Assembly (NCBI RefSeq): GCF_907165205.1
Contig: NC_058189.1
Span: 41,876,270-41,940,269, forward strand
DNA: 64,000 bases
Source: Coccinella septempunctata
Taxonomy: Eukaryota; Arthropoda; Insecta; Coleoptera; Coccinellidae
Reading direction: 5' to 3'
Under the pieces are notes generated by a model. That model was not told where the DNA came from. It saw only the letters and a program-made list of their open reading frames with translations, and did not search any database. A program made the position numbers and the translations under genes. This document shows, one piece after another, positions 39,801-52,500 of the stretch. Each line of letters opens with the position of its first letter. Position 1 is the stretch's first letter.

Positions 39801-42800
39801 TTTGAATTCGAAACCAAATTCAGAAAATGGAAATATTTTGTTTTTATATAGTTTGTCCAAATTTTTGCTAATCTCCTCCCAGATTACATCTTTGTGCTTT
39901 GTACGCATGTAGTCGTTATTACTCGTATCGTAAATTCCATTTTCATAACATTTGACGGTTACATTTAAAAAAACGTGGTCACTCTGCAGAGGAAACTGTG
40001 CGAAGCCCACAACCGACGCAGGGTAGACAGAGTACTCTGTTATTATGTCGCGTAGGCCTCTGCTCTGCTACGTCCAATATGCGGTGTTCTATTTAATTGC
40101 ATTTGTTACAAAATCCTCTACTAGGATAGGCTCTGCTGTACTGTGCTGAACTGCCCCCAATGTGCGGCTAGCCTTTATGTTAATTTTCAAAAATTTTTAG
40201 AAATTTTCTGCTCTTCAGATAAGAGAATTTTTTGAACGAATCCCATTTCTGGTTATGAAAAAAAAATCGGAAAATTCGTTGAGCACTTACATCCTGTATG
40301 AAACGGGTAATTTGGAAATTTATCCTAGGTACTGAAATATTTTTATTATTTGACTTGTGTCAATTTTTGTATGACTAGCATCGGTACTTGATGTTTGGTT
40401 CTCATCTATCAATAGTTCATCACAGTAGTAGGTTAAAGATACTGCGTGCATACAAAATAAGAAATCAAAGCTCGAGCAAGACCTTTTATTGAAATGTTTT
40501 CTCCAATAGTCTAATATTACCCCTTTAAAAGATAACGACGAATTAGGTACTTATCACATTTATAACATTTATTGTTTTCAAGATAGTGGTCGATGGTCGA
40601 AAATATACGAACAATTTCTCCCTTTGATGAAACGAGACAGATTCACTGTTTTTCTAAGATGTTGTCTGCTATTTGCCTTACTTCGTTTCCATCTATTTAG
40701 AATTTTCCGAACTTTCCACGATATATGTCCATAACATTTAATTCTCATTCTCATTTTAGATTATTCCTTCATGGCGGAGCACACTGATCTCCGTCATATA
40801 ATGGGTGTAGGCATAGCAGTAACAAGAGGCTCGGCAGCATCACTGTCGTTTTGTTACAGTATTCTACTATTAACGATGTCAAGAAATCTCTTAACAAAAC
40901 TCAAAGAATTCTCCCTACAACAATATATTCCATTGGATGCTCATATCCAGTTCCACAAGATCGCTGCTTGTACGGCATTATTTTTCTCTCTTCTACATAC
41001 TGTAGGACACATAATAAATTTCTACCACATATCGACACAGCCTGTAGAAAATTTGAAATGTTTAACCAACGAAGTTCGGTTCGCATCTGATGTGAGACCT
41101 GGAATAACATTCTGGCTTTTCCAAACTATAACTGGTGAGTTCAATAGGTACCTACTTAATAAAATTTTTTATTTTTTTATTTTAATGTCCCCTCTTATAC
41201 ACGAGATATTTCTATTACAGGTGTCACTGGAATATTGCTTTATATCATTATGTGCATTATAGTAATCTTTGCACATCCAACTATAAGAAAGAAAGCTTAT
41301 AACTACTTTTGGTCTACACACAGCCTGTATATAGGACTTTATTTACTGAGTCTTATTCATGGTCTAGCAAGGTTAACAGGCCCGCCGAGGTTTTGGATTT
41401 TTCTTCTAGTTCCGGGAATCATCTACATCCTTGATAAGGTGAATCGAAAGTTATTTATTGTATTTTGATATTGCTTTCCATGTATACGAGGTATTTTCAA
41501 TGGGCTGTAGAAAAATTGACCAATTCACCAAAAATTCTCTAGGTACTTTATAAAACTTTCAAGATGACAAAGTTTAAAGAATGGAGTGGATCATCATTAG
41601 TCAGCACATCACATTAGTTGCTGCCAGTGTTTCGTAATGTCTGAAAATTCATTTAAAGATTTAGATACAGCTTAAATATCATATATTTTTTGGAATCAAA
41701 ATAGTCAAGCCACAGATTAGTAGAACAAAGCGAGTCAGTGGTCGCTTCAAAGTATGGATACTGACCTTGCTAGTGGGTGCTTAGTCATGGACACCCTCGA
41801 CACCATATCATGTTTAATTATGAGCCATTATAAAACTCCTGCCTTTTTTCGTTACCATTTTTTGTATTATAACGATTCATGTGTTTTCGGACGTCCAATG
41901 TTCAATAATCAGACACTAAATTGAAATTTTAGGGAATCGTGAAGGACTTCAGAAGCTGATAACTATCTGGAATATTTCATAGGGACGATTTTTGGTGAAA
42001 TGGTTCATCTTAAAGAATTCTACCTTCAGTAAAGAAAAAACTTTTAAAACACCCTATATGACAGACAAAAAACTGAGTAATTATTTCACTCAGCCCAATA
42101 TAAATGAACAACTGCATACTTCGTTTACATACAATTATCACAGAGTACATCCAATCTGTTTTGCTTTTAACGTGATTTCACATCAACATATTATATTGTT
42201 TCTATAATGTAATTTTTGTTGAAGGTTGTCAGTTTAAGAACGAGGTATATTCCATTAGACGTGATCGAGACTGAACTGCTACCTTCAGATGTAATAAAAA
42301 TAATGTTTTATCGTCCACCGAATTTCAAATACTTGTCTGGTCAATGGGTGCGTTTGGCATGCAGTGCCTTCAAAAATAGAGAATATCATTCATTTACCCT
42401 AACTTCTGCACCGCATGAAAACTTCCTGTCATGCCACATCAAAGCCCAAGGTAAGACTTAGAATATTGGATAAAACATTATCTGCAACATGTAAGGCCAA
42501 TCGATCAGAAAGTGCTCCTGTATCTATTTTGCGTAATTTTCATCACGCTTCGTAGATACCTATCTGATATTACGGTCATATATACAGGGTGTGGCGTAAT
42601 GAATGTATAATATATGGTACTAACTGATTTTTGGATTGTATTCCTGGATAAATGAGCTATCGAGTATAAGTTATGATGTCTGAGGTGCATGCATAATTTT
42701 TTTTCAAACAAAGATCTAACTCAAATTTCCTGTTTTGCATATTTTTTTCCAAAGTTTAACCTGACCTGGTGTGAAAAAAAATATGGTCGCCTTAGTGCCC

Positions 42801-45800
42801 AATTATGAAAAAACATGCCTGTTTCATGGATATTCTGAAATGGTATAACTCACTTTATTTCCAACATTCATATATATATATATTTGGTTCATAGCCTCGA
42901 CTTTCGACATTGGCCAACATTACAATGCTACATTTACTTATTATAACATTATACAAAAAATCATTTTATTTAGATATAATAATAAGATGGTGTCAATGAA
43001 TTTGTATTCTTCTTTCTTCTATGGGGTTGATCCAGTAACAAGGAGACTTGAATTTATTAATTTATATCTTCAATCCCATCCCACATATATGCTCATATAA
43101 TAGATTGTATACAAATTCGTCCTTCAATCCTAACAGAAAGCCAAGACTGTAAGGCTGCAGTTGAGATAGGTGACGGCTCAATTTTGACATTAGATTATCG
43201 TGATGATGTCTGTCGTTCTCACAATGAAGCACCATATGTTCCAAAGTTCCTTCGCTACCACAATCGCATAAGGAACTTTCTCGAGCACCGATCTTATGTA
43301 GATATTGAAAGCTGAGACCATGTCCACTCCTCAGACGACACATAACTCTTATGAACTTTCTTCCTCTTGTGCTATACTGAAACCATCTTTTATGGAGGGG
43401 AGTTGGTTCTATGTTTTTATAATATTTTCCCTTTTGTATATCTCTGAAAGTTTGAGACCATAAGCTTTCACAGGACCTCTTTATCACAGGGAACATATCA
43501 GTATGGGTTCCTTTATCATCATAAAGTGGTGGCAACAATGTCGCTTCTTTTGCCATCTTGTCAACCATCTCGTTGCCGAAAATACCGACATGAGCTTTGA
43601 CCCAGACGAAATATATATTTTTATTAATTTGTCTCAATGAGAATAAGGTTTTAAGTATCTCTGCATGTATATGGCTAAAATTGGAGTCGAGCTTCATCTT
43701 TCTGAGTGAGTGGATAGCACTACGGCTATCAGATAGAATGGCAAAATTATTGGATGGTATACTGCTATTTTCAGATAAAATATACTTGAGTGCCATCTCT
43801 ATTGCTATCATTTCAGCGGTGTATACTGAGAATGATCCGCACAATGATTTCTTCACTGAAGTTCCTGATGTCATATCATATATTGCACATCCCACTTTAT
43901 TGTCCAGTTTAGAAGCATCAGTATAAATGTGATAAAAGCCCGCAAAATGGTTGTTCATAACCAATTTGAAATCCACTATTTCTGAACCAGGTTTATAGTT
44001 GGGTAAGCATGTATCAACTCTTTGCAATAGTACATCAAAGTCAGTTGAGTAAATTATCAATTTAGATGATTTGAAAGTATTGTCCTGCGTGTTAATGAGC
44101 TCTTCATAACATTTAATAAGGAAAGGATCTTTTTTTCTTTTCCAGTATCGATTAGTGAGTGTTAATACTAAATACTAAATACTAAATGAATTTCTATTAC
44201 AATAGGTGAAGGCCTAGTTTTGTGAAAGAAAACGAGAGGAAATATCAATTTTGAAATATCCATTTATTACATTAACTTTCACAAAAAGTGACCACCTGAG
44301 CTCTAATACATATTGTTTTACACCTGTTTTTTTCATGTATCATACGAAGATATGTATGGTACCCCGTTGACATTTTTCCTCTGCTTACACTGAGATCTGG
44401 AACGTGGAACAGGTTTTTAGGATCTGTCTCTTGTTCCATTTCTTTACACCCGCTTCATTGTTATTTTCAGATTGTAAAAGTTTGTAACACTCTTTTTCAA
44501 AAGAATATATATATATACACCTTCAAATGAATAATCGCTTTATTCTGCTAGCATGTCTCATTCCATTAATTTGAAGTGCAGCCATTTTAACACGCTCCCT
44601 GAGCTGGTCCACTGAGGCAATAGGATATTTGTTGACCTTCTATTCGAGGCATCCCCAGTAAAAAAAAAGTCTAGTGGGTTAAGATCCGTTGATCGTGGGG
44701 GCCACGAAATTGTCCCTAATCGCCTGATGCATATTCTGGGATAAATTTCGTCGGGATAGTGTCGAACGCTACGAGCGTAATGGGCGGGGCAACCACATTC
44801 TTCTTCTCTCTTCCAACGAAACATTTTTCAATAAAGTCGGGAGATCGTGTCTTAAAAAATTCAAATAGCTCTCTGGTCAATGTTCCTGGTAATTCGAATG
44901 GACCAATGATATTGCCGTTTCGAATCCCAGTCCAAAGGTTTATTTTAAATTGATGCTGAGACCTGTCTTCTCTCACCAAAACAGGGTGGGTGAGCTGCCA
45001 ACTGTGCAGATTATGCATATTAAAATATCCGTCTTTTTTGCACTCGTCGCTCCACAGAATATTATCGAAGAATTCGGGATCATTGTTTAGTTTTCTCAGC
45101 ATGTTTTCGCAGAATTCAACTCTTGCAGCATAGTCTCTTGACATCAAACATTGAACGCGCTGAAAATAAAATGGCTGAAGCTTCTCTCATTTCAATATTC
45201 TGTGCACTGTTCTATGAAGGGCATTATGGCTAAAAATTTCAAAAATACGGTTTACAAAATAGGCCTTCATCCATTGTAATAGGAATTTAGTATTGAATGT
45301 TGAAAATACAGTGAGTTATACCATTTTGGAATCTCCATGAAACAGGCATGTTTTTTCTTAATTTGGCACTAAGGTGAACATATTTTTTTTCACACCAGGT
45401 CACGTTGAACTTTGTAAAAAAATAAGCAAAACAGGAAATTTGAGTTAGATCTTTATTTGAAAAAAACTATGCTTGCGCCTCAGAAATCATAACTTATATT
45501 CGATAGCTCATTTATCCAGGAATAAAATCCAAAAAACAGATAGAAAAGATTCCTTCATTTGGAGTCTTGCCACCAAAAAAAGTGCCACCCAAAAAGGTGA
45601 TGGGTGAAATTTTTCCGAATTTTCGAAAATCTCGAATATCTCGAAAATCGAGTGACTTTACAAAAAATAAAACATGTTTTTCTGAACCGTCACAACGTTC
45701 TCTACCGGCAGGTACCATATTATCCATTCATTTTACCACACCCTGTATAACTACCTAATTTTATAAATATTTTAGAGTGTATATATCTAGTATACATTTA

Positions 45801-48800
45801 ATTTTGAGAAGTCGTTTTTAAAAAAAACCGATCAACGATTTGACAGTAACTCGATTTCCAAATTGAAAGCAATGAATTTTTTTAAATCCCGAGTAATTTG
45901 AAAAAGAAGCAACTGATAATCATCGAATGGAGTATGAAGATCAAAATTTTCATATCATATTCTCAATACTCATGACTGAATTGTATATTCATGGAATAAG
46001 TAGCCAAGCCCATGTTCGCCACACACATCTTGAGATTTCTCATATGAAGACTGAATTTGATGTTTTTTCTCCTAAAAAATGAACATATTTAAGGTCCCTG
46101 GACTTGGAAACTAAGGAACTATTTCGATCCTGGAAATTTCAACCCAGATGATCATCCTAAGATACTTCTAGAAGGTCCTTTCGGAGGTGGAAATCAAGAT
46201 TGGTATAAGTTCGAAGTTGCAGTCATGGTTGGGGGTGGTATTGGGGTGACTCCCTACGCATCCATCCTGAATGATTTGGTATTTGGTACATCCACTAACA
46301 GATACTCCGGAGTATCCTGTAAAAAAGTGAGTTAATTGGGAACCTTCATCCAAGCCAAATCCAGATATTCAAAAATTAGGTATTCTAATTCAATTCTTAT
46401 TTTTGTCAGGTTTATTTCTTGTGGATTTGTCCTTCCCACAAACATTTCGAGTGGTTTATAGATGTATTGCGAGATGTTGAAAGGAAAGACGTCACGAACG
46501 TTTTGGAAATTCATATTTTCATTACTCAGTTTTTCCACAAATTCGATCTACGAACCACCATGTTGGTAGGTATAGAATATGTAATTATACTGGTATTATT
46601 TCATTATGTGTAAAATAATTTTTTATTTTCAGTATATATGTGAAAATCACTTTCAACGCCTCGCCAAGACTTCAATTTTCACTGGACTGAAGGCCGTTAA
46701 TCATTTTGGAAGACCCGATATGACATCGTTCCTGAAGTTCGTCCAAAAACGTCATAGCTATGTAAGAAAATATTTTGAATAACAATGATGAAGAATTATC
46801 ACGCCTAAACAGGGAGGCAATGAATAAAATAATGCGGATAAATTCAGATGCATACCACCCGACGATATGAATATCGACAAGTGTTACGATCTGAATTGAG
46901 CTAGCCAATTTGTCATCCTCAAGGCCCCCAAATGGAGTACGCTCCACCGAAGAAAAGCAGATGCTGACCATGGTTTCGGCCTCATTTGGCCTCATCAGAG
47001 CAACATAGCATTTTTCCACGGTGGAGAACTTTTGGAATTGATGGAACTTTATTCAATGTTGTCATGTTCTAGGGGGTATTATTTACCCACAGCGCCATCC
47101 AATATGAAACGGTATCCGATTCAATCCCCCCCAGATAGAAACCAAGACGAAGACAATAGCATATGTCCCATATTTTCCCTAGTTCAGTACGCCGATTCGC
47201 CTTTGCGAACGTCGGATTTCGCCTTTGCGGAAATCTGAGACGCGCTCGGTTCGCGGCAGAGTACGATGCCGGCGGTACAATAATGAAGAATTATCACGCC
47301 TAAAGCAGAGTGCTCACCGATTATTTCCATGAAAAATGGATTGGCAGAAGAGTGCCAATTGAATGGCTACCACACTTCCCCAGAGTTGACACCTCAGATT
47401 TTTAAGAGAATAGAGAAAGTCCATAGGTATCAGTATATGGGGAATTAGGTAGCTAGGGAACAGCTAGAAATGAAAAGTTATTCAAAATAATGCGGATAAA
47501 TTCAGATGCATACCACCCGCCGATATGAATATCAACAAGTGTTGCGATCTGAATTGAACTGACGATTTGCCATCGTCAAGGCCCCAAATGGAGTACGCTC
47601 GATCGAAGAAAAGCAGATGCTGACCATGGTTTCGGTCTCATTTGACCTCATCAGAGCAACATAGCATTTTTCTCCGATGGAGAACGTTTGGAATTGATGG
47701 AACTTTATTCAATATTGGCACGTGCTACAGGGTACTATACATTTACCCAGAGCGCCACCCAATATGAAACGGTGTCCGATTCACTCCCCTCCAGATAGAA
47801 ACCAAGACGAAGACAATAGCATATGTTCCATATTTTCTCTAATTCAATTTATCCTTAATATTGTATTCATTGCCTCCCTGTTTAGTAATAGTCAATATTA
47901 ATGTAGCCAGAACAACAGAGTAGAGCGTCCTACAATAAGACTACCAGGATATTACAAGAATGTTTCAGAATTTATTTATTTATTTGATCAAACGGATATG
48001 CCATTTTACAAATTGAAAAATTACAATGTTACAATACAAAACAATACCTGAAATGAAAAATCTCAGGTACAATAAATCATCAGGGTAAAACAGATTTCCA
48101 CTGAAAAAAAGTCGCGTACAGATGTATCGAGTTATATTTGATCATTTTCCATGTACGTCTTCATAGAGAATATTGTTGAAGAAAACAGATCAACACTTCT
48201 TGAATTAGCTTCTCTTAATGCTCTATTTAAAGGATTATTAAGTATAGTTGGTAGGACAGAATATAATCTTGAATAGCTCTCAACTTCTAAGGGTTACTGT
48301 ACCACAATTCAACAATATATTCTCAAGGAGGTACTTACAATCTATGAAGTTATTCAAAATTTTGAAAATAAACATCAAATACAAATTTCTTCTACTAATA
48401 TGCTCTAATTATTTTAATCCGAGACTCAGTTGCACACTTTCATAACTGAAGTCTGAGAGAAGTATGCTGCATTTAAAAGCTACCCAACGTAAAATTTTGT
48501 TTCGTACTCGCTCAACATAATGTACATATATGCACATGATAATGAGGTGACCACACTATACCGATGAATATTCTAATATGCTTCTTACGTTCGCCGTGTA
48601 CAAACACATCGCCTGAGCATCATTGAAATCTTTCATATTTCTTTTTATGAATCCTAATGTTTTGAAAGCCCTATTGACTAAAAATTGAACATGAGCTGCG
48701 AAATCAAATTTCCTGTCGAAACCATAGACATATAGACATGGACTGTGCCTTCCCTTTATATCTATGCATGAAATACGGTCAAAAAAAGTGACAGAGAGAA

Positions 48801-49409
48801 ACGCACGTCGGGCATGCAGTTGTCTTTTTCTAGAATTTTTATTGGTCCACACTCACCTCTATGTGAACAAAAAAAGAGACAGGTAAATGCCCGACGATCA
48901 TTCCTCTCTTTCTTTAAAAAAGACATTTTCATGCTGACATTGCTCAGTCCATGTCTCTATGTCTATGGTCGAAACATATTTCCAAGAATCCCAAGTCTAG
49001 CGTAACTAAGGCATTGAACTCTAAAAGAACTGGAAGGGCCTCTAAGATACCGAAATACGACGAAAAGTGTGTCCAACTGAGACGGAAGATGTAGAGCAAC
49101 CCATCTCTTTCTAATGGTTCGGCAACCAATCGAATAACCGCATCAGACGTCGGACGCAGCAGTCGTCTCACTTGAACGCCCCGGGTTGTTTTTGTGTTCA
49201 TCGTAATCCAATTGACAGAGCGCAGAGAGAGATAGATTGCTCTACATCTTCCCTTTCAGTCTTCCTCAGTTTGCCTGCATCGTGATGCGATTCCAGTTCT
49301 TTTAGAGTTCAACGATATCGAGGTTATTTTTTTCTAATTTGTAGTTAAAAATTATTTTATATTCTGACCTAGTTTTATTGAGGAAGAGAAATGACCCCCC
49401 TTCGATCCA

Positions 49410-49500
<91 letters not shown>

Positions 49501-52500
49501 TGCTTTTTTCGTTATAAAATTTCCACTATTAAAGTTTTGATTGGTTTTCTTTCATGTTCAAACATTGAATTATGAAAATGGAATAGCAAGTTAACTTATT
49601 TTCTTTCTTGAATTTTTTTTTCTTATGTTTCAGTTCTCCATTTCTTATTATCAATACCTCGATACCTCTATTATTATTCAGACCACAAAAAAATAGTTCT
49701 CTATAAAAATTTATCTATAAAATCCGATTGAGTATTGGAATTACCAAGATCTATCTGCTTAGCAGCAGGCTCATTCGGCTGATGTGATAATTTATCTGAA
49801 TGGCCTAAGCAGCCGTGCTTAGGCAATTCCTCTATACTTCTATGAGACATCTCCCAATTAACTGATATATAAAGTGTTTTTTTTAACTTTTATGATTAAT
49901 ATTTCACAGTGGAATATTACTAATATTAGGTCTGCTAAACCCAATATTTCCAAAAATTATACTTAGAGATGGAGATTTTCATATTATTCTCCTTTCCGAG
50001 ACATTCTTGAATAAATCTGAAAATTATTATTTTTCTGGTTATAATTTTCTTCGACAAGACCGTGATGGTATGGGAGGTGGTATTGCTATTCTGATTCGTA
50101 ATAATATTATATTCAAGGAAATTTCTTTTCCCTCTTTACTTACTCCTGATAGAATTAAAATTCATGCTATAAAAGTTAATAACCTTTTGATCGTCAACTT
50201 TTACTGTCCTCCTGACATAAATCTTAATGGGAAATTCTTGGAAGATTTTGTATCCTATTTTTCTCTGCCTTTCATTATAGCGGGTGATTTTAATGCTCAG
50301 AATCCTTTTTGAGGTTCTGGTATTGCTAATCAAAATGGTTCCACAATAGAACAGTTTTTATTATCTAATGATATAGTTCTTCTCAATGATGGCTCCATAA
50401 ATCGAATAACTAGACCAAATGTGAACAAAAGTGCCCCAGATCTTACTTCTCCTGCCAATATTTCCACATAAATTTAATCCTCTTATTCGTTTTAATACGG
50501 CAAAACCAGATTGGGGTAAATATTCGGAATTTACTTCGACTATGATATTCCAATATTCCTTTCTCCCTTTATATCTATCAATGAATTAAATCTTACTATC
50601 TCTTCTAAAACAGATACTTCTCCTGGCAAGGATGCAATAACGTGTATTCCATGTTGAATAATCTCTTCTTTAATGCAAAATGTAAATTATGTGAACTCAT
50701 AAATAAATCCTTTTTTTCATTAGAACTTCCAAAATCGCTTAAAACTACAATAATAATCCCTATATGCAAGAAAGACAAATCTCCCGATGAAGCACATAGT
50801 TACCGTCCCATAGCTTCAACATCATGTCTTCTCAAAGTTATTGAATCTTTAAATACTACTCGGATAGAAAGATTTTATGAAAAATCCCTATCAAAATCAG
50901 AATTGCAAAAGGGTTGTAGGAAAGGTTTGTCTATCTATCACAGATGCATTAGTTTATCTTATTTCTTCCATTTATATTGCCTTTGCTAGGAGAGAATCTA
51001 TTCTTGTTTTATTCCTCGATTTGAAAGCAGCATATGATACTGTGAATCATCAGATTTTATAAGAAGATTTGCGAAAAGAAGGTGTTCCTTTGAAAATAAT
51101 CTAGATTTTAAAGTCTCTGCTCCTACATAGAAACATTTATTTATGTTGTTGACCCTTATGATAGTCATCTTGTTGGTCCTCGACAAACAGGTCAAGGTCT
51201 TGCTCAGGGTTCTCCTGTTAGTCCTTGTTTATTAAATTTTCATGTAAAAAATTTGACTCAAAACGACTTGAACGAGAAAATATCAAAGTTCTAAAATATG
51301 CTGATGATCTTACTGTTATTGTTACAGGTCCTAATTTTGAATCTGCTTATTCAGTTATGGAGCGGTCATTAGAGGAATAATCATCTTTATGGGCAGTGGA
51401 ACGAAATTTCAGGATATCTCATGAAAAAACTCATGCATTGGTCAAAATTCTCGAAAAATCTCCCTTCTCTTCATATTTCAATATTTCAGGGCCCTGTAGT
51501 ATTCCTTGGGTTGAAGCTACTAAATACCTTGGTGTGATTATCCACAAAAGACTTAATTGGAACTCCGAAGTTTTACATATGTGTCGCAAAGGTTCCTTTG
51601 GTATCAACATAATGAAGGTTCTCTGTAGAACATGGTGGGGTGCTCACCCTTTTACACTTCTCACATTTTATAAAACAGTAATATTATCTTGACTATGGTG
51701 GTCTTCTTATTGGGGGATGCCAATCTTCCACTTTTATCAAGTTGGACAGCTAGCCTCAGAACATCAGCAATATTCTCCTAGCAGAATGCAGTCAATTTTC
51801 ACTTAAATATAGACGTCTTCGTCTTGTCTCAAAATATATCTGTAATCTTCACAAAATTCGAAATAATCCTATATTAGCTAAGTTAGAACAACTCAGAGGT
51901 CTTTACAATCATATTTTAGAAATAAAACACTTCCAGCCATGGCAATACTGTGATAATTTAAAAATTTTAGAGTCAGAAAATCTACTTCTTTGTTTAAGAT
52001 TTCCTCTGGAAGCACATTTTGAACCTATCCAATTTGAATCTTTAAATGTTGACAAAAATTCTGTTCACAATTCCACTCTCTTCCTTCTTCGATTTCATGA
52101 AAGATATTCTGAATATATTATTATTTATACAGATGCATCTAAACAAGATCGATCAGTTAGAATAGGAATTTTTTCACCCGATTTAATTTCCTAATCATCT
52201 GTCCATCTGCTCTGCTGAACTTCTTGCAATTCAGAAAGCTTTGGAATTTATCTCGGAATTTATTATCCCTATACAAATTATCTAAATGCGCAATTGTTTC
52301 TCTCCCTAGAAAATACATAATTACAATATGTAGAATTCGTTCTAATCATTGTTGTAGCCCTTTTCACCCGAACAAAATAAAAGTTTTTAATTCAGCAAAG
52401 ACAGCAAATTGTAGTTGTGGACAGTTAGGAGACCTTTTTATATATTTTCATCATGTGAAAATAATATGGATAATATTAAAAAAATATATTCTGATCTATT

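Noticed and set aside
49378..49575. Open frame rich in Tyr-Ile
   Set aside because: It is just the TA microsatellite translated.
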